Shown piece by piece: positions 34,448 through 43,804 of a stretch of 64,000 nucleotides of DNA. This DNA is from Brevundimonas sp. Leaf363 (GTDB lineage Bacteria; Pseudomonadota; Alphaproteobacteria; Caulobacterales; Caulobacteraceae). Below the pieces are notes generated by a model. That model did not search any database and was not told where the DNA came from. It worked only from the letters and a program-made list of their open reading frames with translations. The DNA lies in NCBI RefSeq assembly GCF_001424025.1, contig NZ_LMPZ01000002.1:790714-854713 (forward strand). Reading direction: 5' to 3'. The translations under genes were made by a program, and so were the position numbers. Numbering within the stretch: the first letter of the stretch is position 1; each line of letters begins with the position of its first letter.

Positions 34448-36088
34448 ATGTCGGACGCCATTCCCGCCGAAACGCCAGAGGCCCTCTGTGCTGACGCCGG
34501 CCGCCGCATGGCGGCGGGGGACGCGCAGGGCGCCTTTCGCGCGCTGAAGGCCTCGGTCGAGCGGCACCCGGAGCATGCCGCCGCCTACGCCCCGTTGGCG
34601 TCGCTGCTGGCGGGCGCGGGGCATCGCGGTCAGGCGATGGAAGTGGCCAGCCGGGGACTGTCGCTAACGGGGGATGCGGCGGCGCGATCGCCCTTGGCGC
34701 GGGTGCTGGCCGACAGCCTGTCGTCGCTGGCGCCGATCGCCTGGCATCCGCGGCTGGAAGCCGACCTGCTGGCCTGCCTCGCCGATCCGGCGGTGGATGC
34801 GCAGCGCCTGGCGCGGGTGACGGCGCGCACGCTGCGGCTGAAGGTGGACAGCCCGGTGGTGGGCGATGAGTTGTGGCTGGCCTTCCTAGGCGACTGCATC
34901 AACGTCGATGCGGAGATGGAGCTGCGGCTTGCGACGCTGCGGGCTGAAGCGACCGATCCCGATCTGATCTGCGCGCTCGCGCTTCAGGCCTTCGCCAACG
35001 AATATCTGCTTGAGCCTGTGGGCCGGGCCGGCCTGGCCGCCGCGCTCGACCGTCCGTTGACCGCTCCAGAGATCGCCGCGCTTTTGCCAGAACACGGCGA
35101 TAGGCCATTGTTCAGGACGCTGCTCCAAAGAAGCGTCAATGAGCCGGCGGAGGAGCGGGCGATCAAGGTCTCGCTGCGGCGTTTTGAGGGTCCTACAGAT
35201 GCCGTGTCGGTCGCGGTGCGGGAGCAGTATGAGGCCAATCCCTACCCGCGCTGGCGCGTCCCTCCGCCAATTGGACCCGGTCTGCGGCCCTCGCTGGAAC
35301 GCTTCGGCGCCCGGGGGCGGACCGTGCTGGTCGCCGGCTGCGGGACGGGGTTCGAGCCCATCGATCTGGCGCAGTCGAATCCGGCGCTGGAGATCACCGC
35401 GCTGGATCTCAGCGAGGCCAGCCTGGCCTATGCCCAGCGCATGGCGTGCGGACTGGGCCTGGACCGCATCGACTTCGTTCAGGGCGACATTCTGGGCGTC
35501 GCCGCGCTGGGTCGGACCTTTGATGTCATCACCTCGACCGGCGTGCTGCATCACATGGACGATCCGGCCGAAGGGCTGGCGCGGCTCGCGGCCGTGCTGG
35601 AGCCCGGCGGGATCATGCGGCTGGCGCTGTACAGCCGCCGGGCGCGCGGTCCGGTTCGATTGGCCCGGGACGCCATCGCCGCCGCGGGCTGGACCGCGAC
35701 GCCGGACGGCGTCCGCGCGCTGCGCCGCGAGGTGCTTGGCCGTCCGCCGGGCGACGCGAGGACCCAGCTCGCGCTCAGCGACGATTTCTACAGCCTCAGC
35801 GGCTGCCGTGATCTGGTCTTCCACGCCTGCGAGCATGGCTATGGTCCGCTGGGCCTGCCGCGGATGGCGGCCGGGGCGGGGCTGGTCTGGCGCGGTTTCG
35901 ATCTGACGCCGCCGATGGTTCAGGCTTTTCGCGCCCGGTTCGGCGCGGCGGCGGACATCAGCGATCCCGGTCTTTGGGACCGACTGGAAGCGGCGGAAAC
36001 GACGCTCTTTTCTGAAATGATGCACTTCTGGCTGCAGAAGCCGGCAGGCGGAGCGGACGCCGCTTGCGTCCCGCCAGTCCGAGCTTAG
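34448..36088 (+). CDS. TPR-containing class I SAM-dependent methyltransferase
   Basis: 546 residues. The N-terminal ~75 residues form TPR-like helices (AGRRMAAGDAQGAFRALKAS). Residues ~255-270 hold the stretch QYEANPYPRWRV, recurrent in this family. The methyltransferase motif I is VLVAGCGTGFEPIDLA at ~296-311, with the acidic motif II ALDLSEASLAYA and a post-I STGVLHHMDDP. The substrate is unknown. A TATAGC box just before the ATG suggests a short or absent leader. It follows clpA by 42 bases. Confidence 0.82.
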   Translation: MSDAIPAETPEALCADAGRRMAAGDAQGAFRALKASVERHPEHAAAYAPLASLLAGAGHRGQAMEVASRGLSLTGDAAARSPLARVLADSLSSLAPIAWHPRLEADLLACLADPAVDAQRLARVTARTLRLKVDSPVVGDELWLAFLGDCINVDAEMELRLATLRAEATDPDLICALALQAFANEYLLEPVGRAGLAAALDRPLTAPEIAALLPEHGDRPLFRTLLQRSVNEPAEERAIKVSLRRFEGPTDAVSVAVREQYEANPYPRWRVPPPIGPGLRPSLERFGARGRTVLVAGCGTGFEPIDLAQSNPALEITALDLSEASLAYAQRMACGLGLDRIDFVQGDILGVAALGRTFDVITSTGVLHHMDDPAEGLARLAAVLEPGGIMRLALYSRRARGPVRLARDAIAAAGWTATPDGVRALRREVLGRPPGDARTQLALSDDFYSLSGCRDLVFHACEHGYGPLGLPRMAAGAGLVWRGFDLTPPMVQAFRARFGAAADISDPGLWDRLEAAETTLFSEMMHFWLQKPAGGADAACVPPVRA

Positions 36089-36116
36089 AAGGCCCAGATG
36101 AATTCGAGCCTTCACC

Positions 36117-37316
36117 ATGGCTAAAGCGCCAGCGATCCAGGACTTCGCGCCGATCGCCATGGGCATCCAGCGCGGGGGCGCGCTGATGGTGCGCCTGTTC
36201 CACGACGGCTCGGTCAACGCCGAGGACTGCGTGTTGCGGCTGGTCTACATGAACGGTCGTTTCGGCAATATCCCGGCGGGCGGAAACGCCAAGGCGGCCG
36301 CCGCCCTGGCCGATCCCGAGGCGCTGCTGCGGGGGCACAAGCGCGGGTCCGGCCTGGGGCCGGAACACATCGACTTCGTCTTCACGCCAAGGCCAGGCAA
36401 GCTGGTTCAGGCCGCCTTCGTGAAGATCAAGACCGACGCCGGCGCGGAGGTGGTGCCCTGGGCCAAGGGCTTCCGCTTCGACGCCCGCATTCCGCGCGAC
36501 GGGCAGGAGTTTCGCAACAACCTGACCTTCAAACGAAGCCGCCACGCCGATGAAGAGACGGTGCTGGCGTCGAGCTTCGATGTGCTGAACGCCTTCGTCG
36601 GTACGCCGGAGGCGGAGCAGCTGGCGCCGTATCTGGTCAACGCCTTCGTCATCTGCACCTACAAGACGGTGTCGACCGGAGCGGTGGTCAATCCCGCGAT
36701 GATCTACGCGCAACAGATCGATGCGCTGATCGACGGCATGAGCCCCTCGCATTCGATGCGCATCGACCGCGAGATCGCACGGCTGTCTGTGCACACGGCG
36801 CTTTGGCACTACGCCGTGCACATCGGCGATCGTGCGCTGTTCGAGGCGTCGATGGACGGCATCGAGGCCGTCAGCCGGATGGATCGCGAGCAGCACCCGA
36901 CCTTCGCCTACAACGCCTGCAAGAGCCTGCTGCTGCGGGCGTTGCTGATGAGCTTCAGCGACCCGGCGGCGTCCCGGTACGCCTTCGCGTTAGTCTACGC
37001 CCGATTCCGCGCCGCCGCCGCGATCCGTACAGGCAATCCGGTGTGGCTGCAGGAGCTTTCGGTTGGGCTGCAGGCCAGCATCCTGGCGGTGGGCGCCATC
37101 AAGACGCTGAAGACCGAGATCGAACTTTCGCGCGGCGTCATCCGGTCGATGCTGGAGCTGGCGCCGCGGGTCGGCACGCCGGCGTTCGAGCGCAAGCTCA
37201 AGGCGCTGGCCGTCGCCTACAAGACCGAAGGCGAGGCCAGGCTGAAGGCGGGTCCGGCGCAGGTGGCCGCAGACGACGATCTGGATCTGGACGAAGACGG
37301 CGGGCACGAGTCCTAG
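36117..37316 (+). CDS. Conserved hypothetical protein
   Basis: 399 residues, 28 bases after the methyltransferase. No signal peptide or membrane segment is visible, and I recognise no family. The N-terminus (IQDFAPIAMGIQRGGALMVRLFHDGS) looks like a beta-rich domain up to ~130. The rest is helical, with FGLV-like repeats replaced by long amphipathic helices (RIDREIARLSVHTALWHYAVHIGDRALFEA). The tail is acidic (DDDLDLDEDGG). It may be cotranscribed with the TPR-methyltransferase. It is convergent with the GH2 gene, overlapping by four bases. Confidence 0.7.
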   Translation: MAKAPAIQDFAPIAMGIQRGGALMVRLFHDGSVNAEDCVLRLVYMNGRFGNIPAGGNAKAAAALADPEALLRGHKRGSGLGPEHIDFVFTPRPGKLVQAAFVKIKTDAGAEVVPWAKGFRFDARIPRDGQEFRNNLTFKRSRHADEETVLASSFDVLNAFVGTPEAEQLAPYLVNAFVICTYKTVSTGAVVNPAMIYAQQIDALIDGMSPSHSMRIDREIARLSVHTALWHYAVHIGDRALFEASMDGIEAVSRMDREQHPTFAYNACKSLLLRALLMSFSDPAASRYAFALVYARFRAAAAIRTGNPVWLQELSVGLQASILAVGAIKTLKTEIELSRGVIRSMLELAPRVGTPAFERKLKALAVAYKTEGEARLKAGPAQVAADDDLDLDEDGGHES

Positions 37317-39196
37317 GCGCGCGCCTTTCGACGGTAGTGGTCAGCCAGGACGGCGAAGGCCTGTTTTCGCTCTCCGGTTTCCGAGATCAGGCCCTTGCGG
37401 TTCCAGCCTTGCTGGAAGACCGGATGCTGGCGGCGCGGTGAGCGGAAGTCCTTCAGGATCCAGGGCGACAGACCGCGCAGGAACGGGATCCGATCGGCCA
37501 TCGCCAGGGTCTGGCGGAAATATTCGGCCTGAAACTCCTCGGAGAATTTCCGCATTGTTTCCGTGTCGTGGAAGCCGATCTTCGCGTCGGCGCCGAACTC
37601 CGAGAAGATCAGCGGCTTGTGGATTTCGGACGTCCAACGAATGTCGGGCAGGCGGCTCAGCGGGTCCTCGGAATACCAGCCGTTGTAGGTGTTCACCGCC
37701 ATCACATCGAGGTCGGCAGCCAGCGGATCGTCGGCATGCTGGGTCGGGACCCCGTCCACGTCCGAACGGCCGAACAGCAGGGCGGCGGTGACCAGACGGC
37801 TGTCGTCCAGGGCGCGGACGTCCGCGATCAGGGCGCGCAGGAAGGCGTTGCGCGGCGGGCTGACCGGCGTCTCATTGCCCACGCTCCACAGCGCGATGGA
37901 GCAGCGGTTTCGGTCGCGCCGGATGTTCTCGGCCAGCATGTTGCGCGCCGTCGCCAGGCTCTTGGGATTGTCGAACGCGACGCGCCAGTAGACGGGGATC
38001 TCGCTCCAGACGATCAGTCCCAGTTCGTCGCAGAGGCGGGTCATGACTTCGGAGTGCGGATAGTGGGCCAGGCGCACAAAGTTGCAGTTCAGCCCCTCCT
38101 TGGCCTCGACCAGCAGGGCGCGGGCGGTCTCCTCGGTGATGATCCGGGCAGGGTTCGCGCCGATCTCCTCTTCATGCAGGCAGATGCCGCGCAGGAAGAC
38201 TGACTGGCCGTTCAGCAGGATGTCCTCGCCGCGCACCTCCAGGGTGCGGAAGCCGATTCGGTCGGTCAGGCGGTCCTCGCCGGCGGTGAAGGCGACGTCG
38301 TAGAGGGTCGGCCGTTCGGGCGACCAGCGCTGCAGACGGCGCGGCGCGGGCGCCGTGGCGGTCCAGCGGCCGGCGGCGTCGGTCTGGCCGTTCAGGGCCA
38401 GGTTCAGGGCTTTGATATCGACACGGACGGCGGCGTTGGCGGCGGCCGGGCCGTTCAGATGGACGGTGACGGCGACGCGGCCCTGTTTGTCCAGCCTAAT
38501 CCAGGCGTCGTCGATGAAGGTGTGGGCCGTCCGCACCAGGGTGACGGCGCGCGTGACGCCGCCATAGGTCTCCCAGTCGGTGATCGGCGGCGGGACACTG
38601 TCGTCCTTATGGAGGGAATCGACGCCCAGGGTGACGTGGTTGAGCCCGTCCTTGATGAGGTGCGTGACCTCGAAAGCGAAGGGGGTGAAGCCACCCTCGT
38701 GATCGCCCAGATGCGTGCCGTTGAACCATACGCCGGTCTGGTACTCGGCGGCGCCGACGCGGATGAAGGTGCGGCCCGATCCGCGCGTCGTCTCGACGCC
38801 GCGCCGATACCACATCAGACCCTGGTAGTGGCGAAGCTCCGGCTCGGCGGCTAGCCAGGCGCCGGGCAGGGGGCTCTCGGGCGCCTGATCCATGTCGTAT
38901 TCGTAGAGGACGCGCGGATTGGCCCGCATGACCTGCTCGACGTTGACCTCGTCATAGCGGCGGTGGCCCAGCCCGGCCTCGGCGCCGTGGAAGCCTTCGG
39001 CGCCGTCGCGGTAGGGATCGACGGACCACCGCCATTGACCCGACAGGTCGCTGAGATCGCGACGGTCGGCGGCGACGAGGGTCAGGGGCGGGGCGGCCGG
39101 GGTCTCGGCGGCGGCCTTGACCGGCAGGGCGGAAGCGGCGACGGCGCCCGCGCTCAGCCCCAGATAGCCGCGTCGTGTGGCGTTGAACCCGGTCAT
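37313..39196 (-). CDS. Glycoside hydrolase family 2 protein, Tat-exported
   Basis: 627 residues. A twin-arginine signal (TRRGYLGLSAGAVAASALPVKA) opens the protein. The GH2 order is visible: a sugar-binding jelly roll (~70-220, with YQTGVWFNGTHLGDHEGG), an Ig-like domain, and a TIM barrel beginning LLNGQSVFLRGICLHEE. The acid/base is predicted at the Glu of SVGNETP (~440) and the nucleophile at the Glu of FSEFGAD (~532). The overall look is nearest to beta-glucuronidase or beta-galactosidase. With the GH5 enzyme at 9 kb it suggests use of plant-type glycans. Confidence 0.9.
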   Translation of the reverse strand: MTGFNATRRGYLGLSAGAVAASALPVKAAAETPAAPPLTLVAADRRDLSDLSGQWRWSVDPYRDGAEGFHGAEAGLGHRRYDEVNVEQVMRANPRVLYEYDMDQAPESPLPGAWLAAEPELRHYQGLMWYRRGVETTRGSGRTFIRVGAAEYQTGVWFNGTHLGDHEGGFTPFAFEVTHLIKDGLNHVTLGVDSLHKDDSVPPPITDWETYGGVTRAVTLVRTAHTFIDDAWIRLDKQGRVAVTVHLNGPAAANAAVRVDIKALNLALNGQTDAAGRWTATAPAPRRLQRWSPERPTLYDVAFTAGEDRLTDRIGFRTLEVRGEDILLNGQSVFLRGICLHEEEIGANPARIITEETARALLVEAKEGLNCNFVRLAHYPHSEVMTRLCDELGLIVWSEIPVYWRVAFDNPKSLATARNMLAENIRRDRNRCSIALWSVGNETPVSPPRNAFLRALIADVRALDDSRLVTAALLFGRSDVDGVPTQHADDPLAADLDVMAVNTYNGWYSEDPLSRLPDIRWTSEIHKPLIFSEFGADAKIGFHDTETMRKFSEEFQAEYFRQTLAMADRIPFLRGLSPWILKDFRSPRRQHPVFQQGWNRKGLISETGERKQAFAVLADHYRRKARA

Positions 39197-39282
39197 TCCA
39201 TTCCTCCGTTTTTATGTTCGTTGGGTGGGACGGTAGCGCAAACAAACGGGATGGGTGGGGTTCTTCGTCGCCCGAACGACTT

Positions 39283-39301
39283 CCTCTTCCAGAGGAAGAG
39301 G
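39283..39301. repeat. Short hairpin between FemAB-like and GH2 genes
   Basis: CCTCTTCC-AGA-GGAAGAGG is a perfect 8-bp stem. It resembles the outer arm of the element at 56175-56342 (CCCTCTCCCTCTGGGAGAGG). There is no T-tract, so a terminator is doubtful. Confidence 0.5.
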
Positions 39302-39312
39302 GCCGAGACGGT

Positions 39313-40455
39313 CTAGCGCTCTCGATACGGCGACATCGCCTCGGTCATCGCCGCGATCTCCGCCTCCACCGCTGGCCTCTCGCCGTCGAGGTAGCGTTTG
39401 ACCGGGTCGCGCAGGGCGCGGTCGGCGATGTGGTGTGCGCTGTAGACGGGGCTGGGGAGGTAGCCTCGGGCGATCTTGTGCTCGCCTTGGGCGCCGGCCT
39501 CGACGCGGCTCAGGCCGCGCGAGATCGCGAAGTCGATGGCCTGGTAGTAGCAGAGCTCGAAATGCAGGAAGGGGTGCTCGATTAAGGTGCCCCACTGGCG
39601 GCCGTAGAGGGCGTCGCGGCCGATGAAGTTGAGGGCGCCGGCGACGGGCTGGCCGTCCTGGAAGGCCATGACGAGGGCGATGCGGTCGACCATGGTCTCG
39701 CCGACCCGGGCGAAGAAGTCGCGGGTCAGATAGGGGCGGCCCCACTTTCGGGAGCCGGTGTCGATGTAGCAGGCGAAGAAGGCGTCCCAATGGTGCGGTT
39801 CGATCTCGGCGCCCGTCAGGACGCGGATGTCCAGGCCTGTCTGGGCGTCGCGGCGTTCGCGCCGGATGGTCTTGCGGCGGTTTGACGACAGGGCGGCGAG
39901 GAAGTCGTCGAAGGTCTGGTAGCCGCCATTGCGCCAGATGAATTGCATGTCCTGGCGCAGCAGCATCCCGGCGTCGCCCATGCGGGGCCACTGGCGTTCT
40001 TCGGGGAAGAGGATGTGCAGGGACGACAGGTCCAGCTGATCGGTCAGGGTAACGGCGCCGTGGACCAAGGCGTCCTCGACCGCGTCGCGGTCGGCGTTCG
40101 GGTGGACCAGCAGACGCGGACCGGTGGCGGGGGTGAAGGGCACGGCGCCGACGAGCTTGGGATAGTAGGCGCCGCCCGCCCGTTCATAGGCGTCGGCCCA
40201 GTTGTGGTCGAAGACGTATTCGCCCTGGCTATGGCCCTTCAGATAGAGGGGCATGAGGCCGAGGACGGCGTCCCCGTCGCGGGCGACGAGGTGACGCGGG
40301 CCCCAGCCCTGGCGCGGGGCGGCGCTGCCGGACGTCTCGCAGGCGTGCAGGAAGGCGTAGGTGACGAAAGGGTCGCCGGTAGGACCGGCGCAGGCGTCCC
40401 AGACGTCCGCGCCGATCTCCTGGATCGATCCGTGAACCGTGAGGTCGAGCGTCAC
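39313..40455 (-). CDS. GNAT/FemAB-like acyltransferase (COG3146 type)
   Basis: 380 residues from a GTG whose GTGA overlaps the RidA stop. The longer open frame upstream is antisense noise. The family motif set includes FVTYAFLHACETSGSA near the start, DHNWADAYERAG, LSSNRRKTIRRERRDA and a C-terminal LSRVEAGAQGEHKIARGYLPSPVYSAH. These proteins are annotated as peptidogalycan biosynthesis/recognition-type acyltransferases, but the substrate is not established. It is coupled to ridA. Confidence 0.85.
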   Translation of the reverse strand: MTLDLTVHGSIQEIGADVWDACAGPTGDPFVTYAFLHACETSGSAAPRQGWGPRHLVARDGDAVLGLMPLYLKGHSQGEYVFDHNWADAYERAGGAYYPKLVGAVPFTPATGPRLLVHPNADRDAVEDALVHGAVTLTDQLDLSSLHILFPEERQWPRMGDAGMLLRQDMQFIWRNGGYQTFDDFLAALSSNRRKTIRRERRDAQTGLDIRVLTGAEIEPHHWDAFFACYIDTGSRKWGRPYLTRDFFARVGETMVDRIALVMAFQDGQPVAGALNFIGRDALYGRQWGTLIEHPFLHFELCYYQAIDFAISRGLSRVEAGAQGEHKIARGYLPSPVYSAHHIADRALRDPVKRYLDGERPAVEAEIAAMTEAMSPYRER

Positions 40456-40910
40456 TTCACCTCGACGATGGCGTCGACTTCGACCGCGAAGCCGAGCGGC
40501 AGCTGATAGACGCCGACGGCCGACCGCGCGTGGCGGCCGGCGTCGCCGAACACCTCGACCATCAGGTCCGAGCAGCCGTTGATGACGGCGGGGATGGCGG
40601 TGAAGCCCGGCCCGGCCTGGACGAAGCCGCCCAGCTTGACGATGCGGACGACGCGGTCGAGGTCGCCGTCCAGGGCGGCGTTGAGTTGGGCGATCAGGTT
40701 GATCCCGCACAGGCGGGCACCCTTGGCGGCGTCCTCTGCTGTGACGTCCACGCCGACAGTGCCCTTGAGGCCGCCAGAGGCGTCGTTCGAGAGCTGGCCG
40801 GAGATGTGCAACAGCTCGCCCGTGCGGACGTAGGGCACGTAGTTGGCCACCGCCTTGGCGGGCTCGGGCAGGGTGACGCCGAGTTCGGCGAGGCGGGCGT
40901 GGATGCTCAT
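40452..40910 (-). CDS. RidA family protein (reactive intermediate deaminase)
   Basis: 152 residues, longer than canonical 128-residue RidA and of the YjgH-like subgroup. Motifs include YVRTGELLHISGQL, VRIVKLGGFVQAGPGF and RSAVGVYQLPLGFAVEVDAIV. The Arg that salt-bridges the imine substrate in canonical RidA is expected near HARSAVG. It probably hydrolyses enamine/imine by-products of PLP enzymes. It is the first gene of a pair with the FemAB-like gene. Confidence 0.88.
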   Translation of the reverse strand: MSIHARLAELGVTLPEPAKAVANYVPYVRTGELLHISGQLSNDASGGLKGTVGVDVTAEDAAKGARLCGINLIAQLNAALDGDLDRVVRIVKLGGFVQAGPGFTAIPAVINGCSDLMVEVFGDAGRHARSAVGVYQLPLGFAVEVDAIVEVK

Positions 40911-40972
40911 GCGGGGTCCTTCGAGGCTTTGGGGCGGATGTAGACCGCCGCCGGGCGCGCTTCAACGCCATG

Positions 40973-41003
40973 AACGCTCTCCGCTCCTCGGGCGGAGAGC
41001 GTT
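40973..41003. repeat. Strong hairpin between ridA and cytochrome c genes
   Basis: AACGCTCTCCGC (40973-40984) and GCGGAGAGCGTT (40992-41003) form a perfect 12-bp stem with a 7-base loop. The arm CGCTCTCCGC is shared with the 27-bp terminal repeat of the element at 41901-42025. It lies in the divergent region, so it is not an ordinary terminator. Confidence 0.75.
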
Positions 41004-41060
41004 CCGCGCCGGTTGCGCGAACGGCGGTCTCTGTCATGGTGGCGGCCGGAGGGCCTCGCC

Positions 41061-41897
41061 ATGCGGATACTGAAGCTGATCGGTCTGGGCGTGGCGATCC
41101 TGCTGATCGTGGCGGTTGGCAGCGTTTATGGGGCCAGCGAATACGCCGCGCGGCGAACGCATGCCTATACGCCCAGCGCGGTCCGGGCGGCCGTGGGGCC
41201 GGAGGCGGTGGCGCGGGATGGGCGTCTGGCGGTGGTCTATGGCTGCACCGGCTGTCACGGCCCGCAACTGCACGGGCAGGAGTGGCAGGACGACGCGATG
41301 CACGGGCGGCTGTGGACCGCAAATCTGACGCGGGCGATGCCGAACTATACCGACGCCCAGCTGGTCGCCGCGATTCGCGAGGGCGTGCGGCATGACGGGC
41401 GCGGCCTGTGGGGCATGCCGTCCGAGGGCTATATCGAGGTGACGGACGCCGAGATGGCCGACTTGCTGGCGTGGTTGCGGACGCATCAGCCTGCCGGCGC
41501 CGAGACGCCGACGACAAGGTTCGGGCCGCTGGGGCGGCTGAACATCTTCCGGCGCGAGTCGAAGACCTCGCCCGCCTGGGTGACCGAGGCGCGGGCCAAT
41601 CCGGCGTTCGACGCGGGGCCGGCGTTCGCGCATGGGCGGCATTTGGCGGCGACGCTCTGTTCGGAGTGCCACGGGTCGAACCTGAAAGGGCAGCCGGGCT
41701 TCACGCCGGACCTGCTGATGGCGGCGTCGTATGACGCGGCGGGCTTCTCCAGCTTCATGCGGACGGGCGTGGCGGCGGACGGCAAGGAGAAGGGGCTGAT
41801 GACCGAGGTGGCGCGGGAGCGGCTGGTGCACCTGAGCGATCAGGAGGTGGCGGACCTTTACGCCTATCTGCGGAAGCGCGCGGAAGAGGCGCCGTGA
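41061..41897 (+). CDS. Membrane-anchored di-heme cytochrome c
   Basis: 278 residues. An uncleaved N-terminal anchor (LIGLGVAILLIVAVGSVYGA) precedes two c-type heme domains: C-T-G-C-H (~56-60) and C-S-E-C-H (~199-203). Likely axial methionines are in GLWGMPSEGY and KGLMTEV. It resembles the di-heme subunits of alcohol or sugar dehydrogenases and would pass electrons in the periplasm to a terminal oxidase. No dehydrogenase gene is adjacent, so the donor is unknown. Confidence 0.88.
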   Translation: MRILKLIGLGVAILLIVAVGSVYGASEYAARRTHAYTPSAVRAAVGPEAVARDGRLAVVYGCTGCHGPQLHGQEWQDDAMHGRLWTANLTRAMPNYTDAQLVAAIREGVRHDGRGLWGMPSEGYIEVTDAEMADLLAWLRTHQPAGAETPTTRFGPLGRLNIFRRESKTSPAWVTEARANPAFDAGPAFAHGRHLAATLCSECHGSNLKGQPGFTPDLLMAASYDAAGFSSFMRTGVAADGKEKGLMTEVARERLVHLSDQEVADLYAYLRKRAEEAP

Positions 41898-41900
41898 GAT

Positions 41901-42025
41901 CGCTCTCCGCCCCCTGGGCGGAGACAGGCGACGAAGTCGCCAGAGGCGGGCCCGAAGACGCCAGCCCTGAACTTGCCCGCCTCTGCTCGCTACGCTCGCT
42001 GTCTCCGCCCAGGGGGCGGAGAGCG
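41901..42025. repeat. 125-bp element with perfect 27-bp terminal inverted repeats
   Basis: The left end begins CGCTCTCCGCCCCCTGGGCG and its 27 bases (41901-41927) are exactly the reverse complement of 41999-42025. An inner inverted pair AGAGGCGGGC / GCCCGCCTCT lies between. It fills the space between the convergent cytochrome c and dinB genes, and no ORF is inside. Confidence 0.88.
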
Positions 42026-42034
42026 TCCCGCGCT

Positions 42035-43297
42035 TTATTTTTCAGACCTGAGCGCCCGGCCCGCCACCACGGCGCCCTGGCCGAAGCGGTCGCGGAGCTT
42101 GTCGATGGCGGTTTCGGTCTTGAGGCGGCGGGTCTCGGGGGTTTCGAACAGGGCGGGGGCGGCGTCTTCGGCGTCGACGATCTCGGCCATGCCGATGCCG
42201 ATCAGGCGGTAGGGACGGCCCAGCTCGGGCTTCATCAGATCGCGGCCGGCGGCGAACAGGGCGCGGGCGGTCTGGACCGGCTCGGGCAGGCTGATGCGGC
42301 GTGTGACGATCTTGAAGTCGGTGCGGCGCAGCTTCAGCACGATGACGCGGCTGGCGACGCCGTCGCGGCGGGCCTTGGACGCCAGCTTCTCGCACAGGGG
42401 CCAGAGTTCGGCCTCCAGCGCCTCGGCGGTGGTGAGATCCTCGTTGAAGGTGTTTTCGGCGCTCATGCCCTTGCGGTCGTGGTCGGGATTGACCCGGCGG
42501 GCGTCGCGGCCGTGGGCGAGGTCGTGCAGGCGCAGGCCGCTCTCGCCATACTTCTTGACCAGATCGCGGACTTCGGCGCGAGCCAGGTCGCCAATAGTGT
42601 TGAAGCCGTCGCTGCGCAGGGCCTTGCCGAAGACGGGGCCGACGCCGGGCAGGGCGGTGACGGGGCGGGGGGCGAGAAGGGCTTGCGCGCCCGCGCGGTC
42701 GATGACGGAGAAGCCGCGCGGCTTGTCCATTTCGGACGCCATCTTGGCCAGGAAGCGGTTGGGGGCCAGGCCGATGGAGACGGTCAGGCCGGTCTCGCGC
42801 TCGATGCGGTTCTGGACGCGGACCAGTTGCAGCGCCGGCGGGCCGCCGTTCAGGCGCTCTGTGCCTGACAGATCGACCCAGGCCTCGTCCAGCGACAGGG
42901 TCTGGATCAGCGGCGTCAGCTGAGCCAGAGCGCCGAGGATGCGGCCGGACTCGAAGACGTATTTGCTGAAGTCCGGCTTGATGATCACGGCGTCGGGACA
43001 GGCCTTCAGCGCCTTGAACATCGGCATGGCCGAGCCGACGCCATACTGGCGCGCGACGTAGCAGGCGGTGGAGACGACGCCGCGCTTGCCGCCGCCGACG
43101 ATCACCGGCTTGTCCCGCAGCTCGGGGCGGTCGCGCTTCTCCACCGAGGCGTAGAAGGCGTCGCAGTCCAGGTGGGCGATGGTCAGCTGGTCCAGCTCGC
43201 CGTTGGCGATGACCCGCCGCGAACTGCACGCTGGACAGCGCGTGACCGGCGTCGGCTGGGTCGTCTCACAGTCGCGGCAGATGGCCTGGATGGCCAA
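42035..43297 (-). CDS. dinB: DNA polymerase IV with N-terminal zinc ribbon
   Basis: 420 residues from a TTG at 43297, which has GGAGG eight bases upstream. The frame is open for 33 more codons, but these lack similarity and would run into the divK promoter region. C7-x2-C10 and C21-x2-C24 form a zinc-ribbon-like module seen in alphaproteobacterial DinB. The Y-family catalytic residues are in [10 protein letters not shown] (D44, D46) and SLDEAW (D137-E138). It carries out translesion synthesis past damaged bases. It is divergent from divK. Confidence 0.92.
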   Translation of the reverse strand: MAIQAICRDCETTQPTPVTRCPACSSRRVIANGELDQLTIAHLDCDAFYASVEKRDRPELRDKPVIVGGGKRGVVSTACYVARQYGVGSAMPMFKALKACPDAVIIKPDFSKYVFESGRILGALAQLTPLIQTLSLDEAWVDLSGTERLNGGPPALQLVRVQNRIERETGLTVSIGLAPNRFLAKMASEMDKPRGFSVIDRAGAQALLAPRPVTALPGVGPVFGKALRSDGFNTIGDLARAEVRDLVKKYGESGLRLHDLAHGRDARRVNPDHDRKGMSAENTFNEDLTTAEALEAELWPLCEKLASKARRDGVASRVIVLKLRRTDFKIVTRRISLPEPVQTARALFAAGRDLMKPELGRPYRLIGIGMAEIVDAEDAAPALFETPETRRLKTETAIDKLRDRFGQGAVVAGRALRSEK

Positions 43298-43431
43298 GGC
43301 GAAAGCCTCCGGTACGGCGATGGCCGCCGCTTCACGCCAACTTAAGACTGGATGCCCATATTGCCATCCGAGATGGCGAAAAGCCTCCAGGCGCACCGCG
43401 CCATAAGCGAGGCAACAGGCCGAAGGTGATG

Positions 43432-43797
43432 ATGTCGAAGAAGGTCCTCATCGTCGAGGATAACGAGCTGAACATGAAGCTTTTTCATGATCTGCTCGAT
43501 TCCCAGGGCTACGAGACCCTGCAGACCCGCGAAGGGCTGCAGGCGATGGCCTTGGCGCGTCAGCATCGTCCCGACCTGATCCTGATGGACATCCAGCTGC
43601 CCGAGATCAGCGGCCTGGAGGTCACCAAGTGGCTGAAGGACGACGAGGAGCTGAACCACATCCCGGTGGTGGCCGTGACCGCCTTCGCCATGAAGGGCGA
43701 CGAGGAGCGGATCCGCCAGGGCGGCTGCGAGGCCTATATCTCCAAGCCGATCTCGGTGATGCATTTCCTCGACGTCGTTCGGAAGCATCTGGGCTGA
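43432..43797 (+). CDS. divK: Cell-cycle response regulator DivK
   Basis: 121 residues, a stand-alone receiver domain. The phosphoacceptor is D53 in [13 protein letters not shown], with T/S switch [14 protein letters not shown] and conserved K in YISKPISV. The ATG at 43432 matches the start of C. crescentus DivK; two upstream in-frame starts (43426 and 43429) exist. DivK is phosphorylated by DivJ, dephosphorylated by PleC, and acts through DivL and CckA to restrain CtrA. pleD follows after seven bases, as in Caulobacter. Confidence 0.97.
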   Translation: MSKKVLIVEDNELNMKLFHDLLDSQGYETLQTREGLQAMALARQHRPDLILMDIQLPEISGLEVTKWLKDDEELNHIPVVAVTAFAMKGDEERIRQGGCEAYISKPISVMHFLDVVRKHLG

Positions 43798-43804
43798 TCC
43801 GGAA

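Noticed and set aside
34886..36217. 443-codon open frame antisense to the TPR-methyltransferase
   Set aside because: Composition is shadow-like (Arg/Gln/Pro), and it crosses the boundary of two real genes on the other strand.
39283..39301. Terminator for the FemAB-like gene
   Set aside because: The stem is good but no T-tract follows on the minus strand, so it is listed as a repeat-like hairpin.
41901..42025. Insertion sequence
   Set aside because: Only 125 bp with no transposase frame; described as a non-autonomous repeat.
43298..43396. 33-codon N-terminal extension of DinB
   Set aside because: No similarity and it would occupy the divK upstream region; the TTG at 43297 has GGAGG at a proper distance and starts right before the zinc ribbon.
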